A DNA stretch of 64,000 nt. Source: Streptomyces sp. SUK 48 (GTDB taxonomy: Bacteria; Actinomycetota; Actinomycetes; Streptomycetales; Streptomycetaceae). The first letter of the stretch is position 1. Each line of letters opens with the position of its first letter. The notes beneath the pieces were generated by a model. That model was not told where the DNA came from. It saw only the letters and a list, made by a program, of their open reading frames with translations, and ran no database searches. A program made the position numbers and the translations under genes. This document shows positions 50,962 through 62,900 of the stretch, piece after piece. The stretch is taken from NCBI RefSeq assembly GCF_009650765.1, contig NZ_CP045740.1, positions 930,001 to 994,000 of the forward strand, in the 5' to 3' direction.

Positions 50962-53900
50962 TCACCTCCCCCGGGAGCCCGGCGTCAGGGTGTCCAGCGG
51001 GAAGCCGGAACCGCCCGTCAGCTCGGCGCAGCGGTCGGTGCCCAGGCGCCCGGCCAGGCCCGCCATGCTCTGCCACGCCCGCTGCGCCAGGACGTGGTGC
51101 TCCCGCTGTTCCTCCCGCAGGCGGCGCACCTCCCCCGTGACGCCGTCGAGGACGCGCACGGCTTCCTCGTGCTTCTCGACGGCATCACGGTGGGTCTCCC
51201 GGACCTCTTCGAGGGCCAGCCGGCGGGACTCCGTGACCTTTTCGGCGTTCGTCAGCTCCTCGTCCAGGCGGCGCAGCGCCCCGGTGAGCCGGTCGACGTC
51301 GTCGCGCACCGTCTCCAGCGCGCCTTCCCTGCCGCCGAGCTCGCGCAGTGCCTCGCGCTGGGCCCGCTCGGCCTCGTGCAGGGCGCTGACGGCGGTGTCC
51401 GGGACGGGCGTGCCGTCCGGTGACGGGGCGGCGGCCTCCCGCGCCAGGCGCACCCGCTCGTCCGCCGCGTGGAGCTTGTCCGCGGCCTCCTTCACCTGGG
51501 CCTCGCGCGTGGTGATGTCCCGCTCGGCCCGGGTCAGCAGGGCGTTCACCTCTCCGTGCCGGGCACGGACGCCGTTCTCGGTGGACCGGGCCTCCTGGTG
51601 CGACATCTGCGCCTCCTGCGCGCGCAGCCGCAGCCGTTCCCTCGTGCCCTCGGCCTCCCTGACGTCCCCGCGCAGGCCCTCCAGCCGGGCGTCCAGGGGC
51701 TGCCACCGCGCCACGGCCGTCGCCTCGGCGGCGGTCTCGGCGGTGAAGGTGCGGCCGGCCGTGCGCAGTTCCTCCCAGCCCGGCCGGGTGGCGACGGTGA
51801 CGTCGGCGAGGGAGCCGTCGGCGTCGAGCGGCCAGAACCGCAGCCCGGTGGCGCCGCGCACGGCCAGTTCCACACGGCGGTGGGCGATCTCGGCGACGCG
51901 GGTGCCCACGTAGAGGGCGCGGGCGAGGACGGCGCCGTCCGGGTCGTCGCCGAGGTCCACCCACAGCTGTACGTCGTCCGGCTCCGGGGAGAGGCCGGAG
52001 GCGAGTACGCGCGGCAGTTCGGTGACCGGTTCGCGGCGCCAGGCGTGGGGATCGGCCGCGTCGTACGCCGGGGCGGCGACGGACGCCTCGCGGGGGGCGG
52101 TGGGCGCGCCACGCCGTTCGCGCAACAGCGCGGCCATGTCGTATGCCCAGGGCTGGGACGGCGTGGTGACGACGCCGTAGCCGAGCAGGTCGCGTTCCCC
52201 GGCCCGCACGGTGACGCTCCCCGTGACGTAGCGGTCGCCTTCGGGTCCGCTGACGGTGACGACCACGTCGGCGTGCGCGAGGTGCGTGTAGGTGTCGCCC
52301 TCGGAAGTGGTACCGGTCTTGACGCGCTGCTGGCCGCCGGTGGTCACGTTGCTGTCGGTGCTCCGGGTGACGGGCTGCCCCGAGAGCAGGGGCTGGCTGC
52401 CGCCCGCCACGTGGTCGTTGCGCCGGGTGGCGCTGAACGCGAAGCGCTGGCCGAGTTCGAGGCCCCGGCTGCTGCTCGCGGTGCTCACGTCGACCCGCGT
52501 GCGTGTCCTGGCGCTGTCCGCGGCGATGTCCGAGGTGCCCGGCGCGAAGGGGCGGGGGGCGTACACGCTCACCTGGAGCGAGACGCGTGAGCCGTTCTCG
52601 CTCAGGACGGGCCAGCTGCCGGGCATCCGGGGGTGGAGACCGGCAGCCGTACCCGGCGCGGTGAGGGCCGCGCCGCGTCCGGCGTGGGCGAGTTCGGTCA
52701 GGCGCGCGTCGGCCGCGTCCGGGTTGCGGTCGGCCATCAGGCCCCAGTGCCCCTCGACGCCGGGCGAGACGGTGCGGATCGCCTCGGCCAGTTCCGGGAA
52801 GCCGTTGAAGTGGCTGAGCGGGGTGGTGCCGGTGGGCACGAAGCGGGGATGGACCCGCAAGGGGCGCCCGTCCTCAGCCCCTTCCGCGCCGGCCGGCACC
52901 AGGCGCGGGTCCTGCTCGCTCACGCGCGGGCGCAGCGGGGTCCACTCGGCGGTGGCCCGCGCCGCCCGTTCCTCGGCGGCGTGGGCGAGGGTGTCCGCCG
53001 CCGCGAAGCGCAGTGCCACGTCGGCGGGAACGGTGACCTGCTGGACGGGTACCCCGTGGAGGAAGCCGTCCAGGGCGGCCCGGAGCACGGAGCGCTCGCC
53101 CCGGTTCGCCACCGCCGTCAGCCCCCGGCCGAGGAGACCGCCGAGCAGGTCGAACACGTCCGCCGGGATGAGGGCGGTGCGCACCGAGGCGGTGAGGCGG
53201 TAGCCGACGCGGTCGAAGTCCGCGACGCTGTCGGTGCGCTGCCAGAAGCGCTCGTCGGCGGTGCGGTCCGAGCGCCGGGTCAGGGCGTGGGAGCGGCTCG
53301 CGGAGGGCAGTGCCGACCAGCGGTCCGTGTAGCCGGCCGGGCCCCCGCGCGGGGCGCGCAGCCCGAGGTCGAGCAGGCCCGTGACGACGCGCGAGACGGT
53401 GTCGCTCTCGATCCTGTTCGCGGGCGCGTGCGTGGACTGCTGCTCGACGCCGGTCTTCTCCGCGCCGGGACGCCCCTGGACGCGGCGCAGGGCCGGGGTC
53501 TGGGCCTCGGTCTCGGCGTGCAGTGTCAGCTCGACGAGGCGGGCGTCGGTCCGGGCCCCGTAGCGGAACCACAGGCTGACGGAGCCGCGCGCCACGAGGG
53601 CGCGCAGTCCCGGCGAGGCGGTGAGGTCCGCGATGCGGGAGGCGACGCCCGGCAGATGCGCGATGTGGCCGGGCCGGGTGACGCCGGGGGCGACGCGCTC
53701 CACGAGCCGGATCGCTTCCCGTCCCATGCGGTCGCGGCGCGGCCTGCGGGTGATCGCGTCGTCGAGTTGCGTGACGGCGAGGACGGCGCCGAAGCCCGGG
53801 GTCCGGGTGCGGGCGAAGTCGTCGGGCAGCGACACCGTTTCGGTCGGTGCGGCCGGGACGGTCACTCCCTCGATGCCGGCGAACCAGCGCGCCTCGCGCA

Positions 53901-56900
53901 GGAGTTGCGTCGGGGAGAGCCGGAACTGCACTGCGCCCGGTATGTCGATGGCGAGCGTGATGTCCTGCGCGCTGCCGAGGCCGACGGCGTTGCCCAGGAC
54001 GTTGGCCGTGCCGCGCCGGACGGTGAGCAGCAGGGTGAGGTCCGCCGTGACGAGGTGCTGGTCGGCTCCTTCCGTGCCCCCGCGGGTGGTGGCGCTGGTC
54101 GCCGCGACGTCGTCGAAGTGCTCGCCGCGGTGTGCGCGCGAGAGCGTGCCGGCCACGTTGCCCTGGATGATCCGGGCCACCGTGCCCTGCGGGGTCGGGC
54201 GGGGGGCGCCGCGCAGGGCGGTCACCTCGAAGGTGCCGGTGGTGGCGCTGCCCCGGGTGCGCCGCGTGGCCGCGAGGTCCGTGGCGTTGACGTCGCTCTG
54301 GCCCGAGACGGGGAACGTGGCCGCCACCGAGGGGTGGTGGAGGTAGCCCTCCACGTCGACGGCGAGGTGCCGGTCGGCGCCGAGTCCGGGCAGGACGATC
54401 CCCTCGGCGGTGTAGACGCCGTTGAGGATCTGGTGGGCGCGCGCGAGGAGACTCGCGACGCGGAGCTGCTGGTAGGCGCTCTGGTTGGCGAAGGCACCCC
54501 GGTCGCGCGGGTCCTGCCCGGCGAGGTGCGCGCCGGCCGACGAGACGAACGGCAGGACGGCGGCCCCGCGCGCGACGGCACCGGCGACGCGGCCGAAGGT
54601 GCCGGAGTCGGGCCGCCCCGGGTACGTCCCCGCGGCGACGAGACGCAGCGCCTCCTGGATCGCCTCGGAACCCCGGAAGATGTCGGGGGTGGCGTCGTCG
54701 GGGAGCCGGGTGACGCCGGGCAGCGGACTGCCCTCGGCGTCGACGAGGCCGAGCCGGGTGCGGTCGTTGTCCTGTCCGGGGCCGGTACGCGGCGCGCGGA
54801 TCGTGTACGCGGGCACCTCCGGCACCTCGCGCGGTCCGGCCGGGGCCTCCGTGCCGGTGCCGGTCTCCGCGGGCCGGGGGGTGCCCGGCTCCGTGCGGTG
54901 GTGCGAGACGGCGAGGCGAACGGTCGCGGGCGCGGTGCCGGGCGGCGCCTGGGGCGGCCGGGGAGCGACCGCTTCCTCGGTGCCGGGCCGCTCGCGCGGG
55001 GTCTCCTCGGTGCCTTCGACGCGGATGGGTTCGGTGCGGGTGCGTTCGGTGCGGGTGGGTTCGGCGCGGGTGGTCCCGGTGCCCTCGGTGCCGTCCGCGC
55101 GGGTGGTTCCCGTGCGCGGTGCGGTGTCCGCGCGCGGCGGGAGGTCGCGGAGCCGGGTGGTCTCCGTGCCCGGCACGACGTCGAGGCCCGGTGTGTCCTC
55201 CTCGGTGGCCGTACCGGCGGCGATCCGCCCGCCGGGCGCGGTCCCTGTCTCGGGCTGCGGCGGCGCGGGCGGCTCGGCGAAGCGGGCCACCGGCTCCGGC
55301 GACGTGCCCTCGTAGAGGTCGAGCGCGACGCGGGCGGGCACGGCGAAGATCTCCGTGCCCTCGCTGGAGTTGGCCAGGGCCTGTTCGGTCGCCACGGCGG
55401 AGCCACCGGTGGCGGCCTGGGTCCACGTGCGGTTCAGGACGCCGTCGGCGCCGTAGTCCACCGCCCAGTTGTCCGCCGGCTGGCGGGGACCGCCGCCGAA
55501 TCCGGCGCCGGCGCCGAGCACGGTGGAGCGCTCACGCGTGCCGCGTGCCTCGTGCGAGCCGGTCGCGGCCGTGCCGATGTCCGGCAGCCGCAGCTCGTGG
55601 CGGGCGGCCGGCGCCCCCGTCTCCCCGGCGCGCGGCACGCGGTCCCGGGTGACGCTCAGGCGCAGTTCGGCGCGGGTGGTGCCGGTCAGCGTGGGCAGTT
55701 CGAGCCACAGCGGGCGCCCGCCCTCGACTCCGTCCGGCAGCGCGGCGGCGCGGCCGATGGCGGAACGCAGTTGCTCGAAGCGCTGGAGGTTGGCCAGCTG
55801 GGCACGGGCGAGCCGCTCCTGGAACCGCCCCTCCCACACCCGGTGTTCCAGCGGCGGCAGGTAGCGGAGCTCCCGCAGCCGCGTCTCGGCACGGTCGAAG
55901 ATCTCGTCCACGCCGTCGAGGGCGAGCGGCACGGCCGTGTAGCCGATGGCGGCAAGGCTGTCGAGGTGCGGCGGCAGAGCGCGCAGTTCCTCGTCCGTGG
56001 GGGCGGCTCCCGCGGCGGTGTCCTGCGGCAGCAGCCGGAGCTGGACGCTCTCCTCGCCGCGTACGACGCGGACGGGACCCTGCGTCCCGCCGCCCGCGCG
56101 CAGGAAGCTGAACTCGTAGGTGACGGCGGCCGGGGCCAGCAACTGCCCGCTGGAGGTGGTGAGTCCGTGCATCAGCCCGGCCTTGGAGCCGGTGGCGAGC
56201 GTGTCGCCCGACTGCCAGGAGCCGAGGAACTTGGCGTACACCCGGCCGCCCCACCGGTCGGCCGCGCCGGGGTGCCCGGCCGCCGTGCTCGCGGTGAAGC
56301 CGGGGGCCACGTTGACGGAGAGTCCCGCGCCGCTGACGACACGCGCCGTGCGGTCGGTGCCGGTGCTGTGCGTGAACCGGATCTCGAGGGACTTGGCCCC
56401 GTCGGCCGTCCGGGCGGTCGGCTCGCCGGGCGTGACGACGGCGCGCACACGGACGAGGCCCAGGGCCGTGCCCCGGTCGTCGGTGAGGAGCGGGGACATG
56501 ACGCCTCGGTCGCGCTGGAGGTGCAGCGAGCCCCGGTTCATCTGCTCGTCGAGGAAGCCCTCCAGCGCCTGGCGTGATTCCTCGCCGAGGTCACGCAGCC
56601 CGGGAAGCTCCGGGTGGTCGAGCACCTGCGCGGGACGCACATCGGTGTCGAGGACGTCCTCGACACCCCACAGCGGGAAGGTGTCGAGCCCCGCGGCGCG
56701 CGGCAGCGTCACCGCGGTGCCCTCCGCGCCGATCCGGTTCCCCGGGAACCAGAGGTACATCGGGCCGTGGACGCGTTCGTCGCCCCAGCCCTCGGCGCTG
56801 TCCGCGTCGGCGTCCACGCGGACCTGCCAGACGCCGTCGAAGCGCACGGCGCCCGCGTCGTCGCCCGCGCGCTGGAGGACCTTGACCGAAAGGCTCTCGC

Positions 56901-59900
56901 TGAGGCCGACGTTGAGCGTGCGCTGGCGCAGAGTCACGCTCGGCGCCACCGTGACGGCGACCCAGCGCACCGGGCCCGCCAACGGCTCGGGCAGTGCGAC
57001 GTAGGGCAGCGTGACGGTGCGCGAAGTGCCGGACCCTTGCGTCGAGGTGAGGGCCTGGACGCCCTCGCTCTGCCGCTCCAGGCGGCGGGTACGCGGCAGG
57101 TTCCGGGTGATGCCCGTGCGCAGGTCGGGGCCCGGCGCGGTGAGGCGCATCCGTACGTCCACCGTGTGCGCGACGTCCCCGACGCGCACCGTGAGGCGGT
57201 GGCCCCGGCGGCCACGGACCTGCGGAAGGTTCTCGGCGATCTCGGCGGAGCCCAGCGCCTCCGCCAGGTCGGCACGGACCTCCTCCCGCGTGCTGCCGGG
57301 CTCGAGCCGCAGCGCGGTCATGATCTGCTCGCGCAGTCCGTCCAGCACCTCGGCGGAGGGCAGTTCCCACGCCACGAAGCCCACGGAACCGTCGTGGCGC
57401 GTGCCATAGGCGTGGATGTACGGCGAGAAGGCGGGCAGCGTCGTCCCGGTGGTCTCGGGGGTGGCGGGCGGCTCCGTGGTCTCCAGGGTGGTGACCTCTT
57501 CGCGGGGCGGCCGCACGGTTCCCGTCTCCCCGGTGGTGACCTCCTCGCGGGGACGCACGACGGTCTCCGTCCCCGTCGCGGTGGCCGCCTCGCGGGGAGG
57601 AACACCGGTCCCGCTCGGGGTGGTCCGCTCGCGGGCCCGGACCGCCCCGGTCTCCCTCGCAGTGGTCTCCTCCGGGTGCGGGGCGGGCGTGGTCCCGGCC
57701 GGGCGCCGGCTCTCGGGCACCGGGCGGGTCTCGATGCCGAAGAAGGTCTCCGGCGCCGTCCGCGCGGGCGGGTGCGCCGTCGTCGCGGCGGGGCGCACGG
57801 CGGGCGGGTGCGGGGTCGTCCGTTCCGTCCCGCGGGTGGCGCCCGCCGCTTCCGTGGCGGACCACGGCGAGGTGTGCGGGGCGGGGTCCGGGCTGTGCAG
57901 CAGTACGGCCTCGCGCCCTTCGCGCGGGCCGGCCGCCCAGGTCCGGCCGTCCGGCAGGACGACAGTGAGGCGGAGCCCCAGCACGGGAGCGGCGACGGCG
58001 AGCGCCAGCCACTCGGAGGAGGCGGGCCCCTCGCCCGACCGCACCCCGGCGACGAGGGCGTCCGGCCCGGCCTCGGGGAGCAGCGGGACGCCGGGCCGGG
58101 GGCCGTCGGCCGGCAGCGCGAGCGTGCGCCGGTCCTCGGGCAGGGCGAGGTCGGCGGCGAGCGCCTGCGCGAACCGTTCGCGCAACTCGGCGGGGGTGGC
58201 GGGCCGTTCGCCTCGCGCGAGCGCCGCCGTCTCGGCCGGGGCGACGGCGGTCAGCAGGTGCGCCAGCGTGTCGCCGATGGGCATGATGTGCACGGGTGCG
58301 AGGCCGCGCTCCGCCAGGTAGGCGTCCGGTGTCGCCCGCGCGGGGGCCTCCCGGACGGCGGGGGCCTCCCGCACGGGGACGGGACGCTCGTCCGCCGGGA
58401 CCGGTGCGCGGGTGGCCGGCGCCGTCTCGGGGAGTGTGTCCTCCAGTGGTGCCGTCTCCGTCCCGGCGCCCCGCTCCGCTTCCGGGGCGGAGCGGGTCTC
58501 CGCTGCCTCGTGCTCCTCGGCGCGGCGGCTCATCTCCTCGACCATGCGCACGATGTCGGCGACACGGTCGCTGCCCGCCGGTGCTTCCCGCGTCGGAGCC
58601 GGGGGCGTGGGCGGGGCGAGCAGGACGTCGGAGGTGCCCGGCGCGGCGCGCTCGGGGACCGGGGGTGCCTGCCGGACCTCGCCGCCCTGACGCGGGGCGG
58701 GCAGGCCCAGCGTCCCGGCGCCGGCGGCGTGGAGCATCCGGTGCAGCGTCCCGGCCGTCACCGGGCCGGGCTCGGCGCCGGACTGCCGCGCCGAGGCGTG
58801 GGTGAGGTCTTCGAGTTCCTGCCAGGTGAGCGGTTCGGCCCCCTGCGACAGGCGCTGCCGCTCCAGCGCGCCGAAGCCGGCGAGGAGAGCGTGGAACTCC
58901 TCCTGACGGTCGGGGCGCGTGTCGATGTCGAAGCCGTGGACGAGACGCAGTGCGCGCACCCAGCGCAGCACACGGCTGGTGCGCCGCGCCGTGTCCGCCG
59001 GGAGCCCGGCGAGGTCCGCGAGCGCGCCGAGACGCCGCCCGTCCGGCTCGGGCAGGAACTGGTACCACCTGTACCGGGGCCGGGCCGGGTCGTCGGTCTT
59101 GACGACGCGCGCGGGGTACCCGTCGTGCGCCTCCTCGATGGCGACGGTGGCGTCCGAGGCGAGCACGGGGTGCCCGGTCTGGTTGGCGACTTCCTGCGCC
59201 GCCGCCGGGCGCGCGAGCGGGTCGGCGCCGGGTCGCACCATGGCGATCTCGCACCACAGGAGCCACAACGGCACGTCCGGCGCGAGGCGTTGGACGCTGG
59301 GCCGCCGCGCGAGCACACCGCCGAGTTCGCGCGGCGGGACGGCGTGGTTGGCGTCGGTGCTGTGGCGGGGCACGACGATGCGGCCGCGCTCGCCGTGCCC
59401 GATGGACACGTACGCGCCGCCGAGGCCGCGCGGCAGCAGGAGCAGGGGACCCGAGGCGCCGCGGGTGAGGCCGGGGACGGGCTCCAGGTCGTCGTAGTAG
59501 TAGAGCATGTCGGAGACTTGGCGCAACGCCTCCTCGCGGCGGGCGACGTCGCCCTCGTCGAGGTGCGCGCGGCCGGTCAGCTCGCGCCCGTCCGAGGTGA
59601 CGATCGGGTACGAGCGCACGTCCTCGTCGGTGAACGTCGTACCGTCGCCGGCCTGGATGGTCGGGCCGGGGGCGGGGACGAGGCCGGGGTCGGCGGGGAC
59701 CCAGAGGCCGACGGGGACGGTCTCGCCGTCCGCGACGGGCGGGAAGGCGAAGGCGCGGACCCCGTCCCCGACGGGCTGGAGCCGGTAGGGGCGGGTGACG
59801 CCCCACGCGCGGGTGCGGGCCGCGTCCGCGACGAGCCGGGTCAGGACCTCCGAGGTGTCGCCCGTGCGGGGACCGACGCCCACCACGACGGCGGCCTGCG

Positions 59901-62900
59901 GGTCGCGCTGCGGGTCGGCGGCGACGAGCGCGGCGAACTCGTCCTCGTCGAGCGGGATCGTGTCGCCGTTGCCGAGCGCCACCAGGACGCCGCCGCTCTC
60001 CTCGTCGCGCTCAGCGACGACGACGTGCCCGCGGGTCCCGGTCCAGGGGCCGGGGGCGGCGTGCAGGCGGTCGTCGTCCCGCGGTGCGAGGACGTGGCTC
60101 GCGTCCAGCGTGAGCCCCGGGTGGCCGGTGAGGTTGCGGCCGAGGAAGGCGCCGTGGGCGTCGGTGAGCACCGAGCCGGGCCCGAGAGCCCCCATGCGCC
60201 CCACGCGGTAGGCGACGAGCGAGGGGAGGTCGCCCGCCCACCCGGCCCGGGAGGCGCTGGAGACCGTCTGCAACGCCTCCATGCGCCGCTGCGGGTCGAT
60301 CCGCTGCTCCGGGTCCACGCGCAGGACGCGCCGGGCGACCGTGTCGAAGTCGAAGGGGGTGCCGGTGAAGCGCGGGGTGGCCTGGTGGGCGCCGACGAGC
60401 GTGTGCAGCGCGGTGTAGAGGTGCGGGAACTGGCCGCTCCGCTCGACGCCTTCGCCGAAGGCGCGGCGCAGCACCCCGACCATGCGGGGATCGATGGCGG
60501 GCCGCGCGGCGGAGCCGTCCCCCGCGGGCGGGGCGAGGTGCCGCACGGTGCTCCCGGCAGCGGTGTGCGGCACGAGGGGGTGGGGCTCGGCAACGGGGGC
60601 GACGGGGGCGGGCGCCGGCTCCGGCGCCTCCTCCACGCGGGCCCAGAAGGCGCGGAAGGCGGTGAGGGTGAGCGGGTTGACGAAGCCGTCGTGTCCGGCG
60701 GGGCGTCCGGAGCCGTAGAGGCGCCGGAGGAGGGGCAGGAGCGCGGGGTCGTGCTGTTCGACCCAGTCGGCGCCGTTGTTGCGGCGCGATCCGGAGAGTT
60801 CGTCGATTCCGGCATTGGCCGCGTGGTAGGCGGTGGTGAGCTGGGCGAAGTACTCGTGCCGGTCGGAGGAGGAGTAGTTGGGGAAGGCGCCGTCGGGCCA
60901 GTGAACGGTCTCGCCGGCGGCCTCGGCGGCGCGCTTGGCGTCGTAGACGTCCTTGATCCACTGCCGGTCGGCCGCGTCCAGGACGGACTCGACGGCGTGC
61001 GCCCACTCGTGGCGTGCGCTGGAGTAGCCGTCCGCGTACGTGCCCGCGCCGTGGACCGCGGCGGGCTCGCCGAGCAGGTTCTCCTCCGGCACGCCCGCGC
61101 GCCCGCGGGCGTAGCCGCCGCGCGCCGCGCTCAGCGAGCGGCCGGGGGCGCCCTGGAGGCCGTGGAAGGCGTCGAGGTCGGTGAACGGGACGTCGCGGGG
61201 TACGACGAGGAGCTGACGGCCCGTGGTGAGCAGGGCCTCGGCCACGTCGGCGTCGGCGGTCATCTCCCCGACCAGGCGCTGCGCCTCGGCACGCGCCTCC
61301 ACCGGGTCGTGGACGCCGTCGGGCACCACGACCAGCCATTCGGCGGCCAGTTCCCGGAACCCGTCGTCGCCCAGCGTCGCGCGCATCTCACGGACGAGCG
61401 AGGGATCGGCGACGAGCCGGGCGCGCTCGCCCGGTGCGAGGGCCGCGACCCGCGCGGCACGCTCCCGCGCGCTCATGCCGGGCAGAGCGTCGGCGAGCGC
61501 GGCGAGCGCCGGGGACAGCCGCGTCGCGGACAGCGGCTCGGCAGACGGCACGGAGCCGGGGCGCGGGGCCTCGACGGTGGCCGCGCGCGGCCGGTCGAGT
61601 ACGGGCGCCGGGGGCGCGGAGTGGAGGGCGGGGCCGCCCACCGGCGGCAGACCGCGCATCGCGCGCGCCTCGTTGTAGGTCTTGCGTGACACCTCGGCGA
61701 GCGCGTCCGACTGGGTGATGACATCGTCGTCGCGTGAATCGGCAGGCGCGTACGAACGCACCTCCACCCGCACGGCCGCCGGCACGATACGTGGACGCCC
61801 CGCTGCGTCGGGGTTGCTGTCCAGCTCCTCGAAGTCGGAGCGGACCTCCAGCGCCTCGTACTGGCGGACGACGCGCGCGGGCTGCTCCCGGAGCAGGTTG
61901 TCCAGGTACTCCCCGACCGTGGGCGGCTGCCCGAGCCCGATGTCCCGCAACGGCTGCGCCAGCGGATCAGCCGAAAGGCCCAGGGCGGCGGCCGTCTCCT
62001 GGGCCAGGACGTCCGCCTGGTCCGCCAGGAAGGCGCGCGGCGCCACGCCGAGCGAGGCACGGACGGCGCCGAGCGAATCGCGCGAGGTGGCCGCCGCCCA
62101 GTCCTTGGCGTGGTTCGTCCTGGGGAAGCGGCCCCGGAAAGCCGCCGCCACCTGGACGTGCCCCAGGGTGAGAGCGCCCACGAGGTCCGGCAGGTCGGAC
62201 TCCGTGACATGCGCCTCGTACTCGGGGTTCGCCGCCAGCCAGTCGGCGAAGCGCCGGCCGCCCGCCTCACCGCGGACGAGCGCCTGCCGGCCGTCCTCGT
62301 GCGCGGCCGTCAGCGCGGGACCGGCCGCCGGACGCATGTGCCCGAGCACGTGCGCCAGCAACTTCGTGTAGCCGGCGACCGGCACGGCCACCGTGTGATG
62401 CACCAGGATCTGCGAGGAAGGGTGCTCCTGGAGCCACAGCTCCTCGGCGTCCATGTCGACGCGGTAGCCGCGTGCTTCGGGGAAGATCGCCGGGAAACGG
62501 GCGGTGCCGGGCGCGTTCGCGATCCGGTACAGAGCGTCCCGGAAGGCGGTCTCCACCGCCTCCGGCTCGGCGCGCCCGTCGTCCTCGCCGTGCACCAGGG
62601 AACGAGTCGGGCGCGAGACGATCTCCAGGACGGCGTGCTCACCCACGTGGTCGATGGTGATGTCGAGCAGGCCATCGACACTCACCAGTGTGTCGAGCGT
62701 CCGGTCGTCCACATCGCGGGGCACGACCACGCGCATGAGGTGGACCTCGGCCTCGAAGCCGCGCGCCGGAGCGAAGCCCTCGACCTCGACCCGGTGCTCG
62801 GGCACCGGCAGCAGCGGCCTGGAACTGGCCCGCCCCAGGTCACGCGGCCGGCGGCGCTGGGCGGGCGCGGGCCTGGCCGTCGCGGGCGCCGGCTCCGCCC

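Noticed and set aside
52633..56577. 1314-residue plus-strand open frame
   Set aside because: It mirrors the giant gene in the opposite strand, has no motifs and shows biased Gly/Arg/Ala content.
56614..61689. 1691-residue open frame on the plus strand opposite the giant gene
   Set aside because: It has the composition of a shadow of the minus-strand giant gene, with no recognisable fold or ribosome site.
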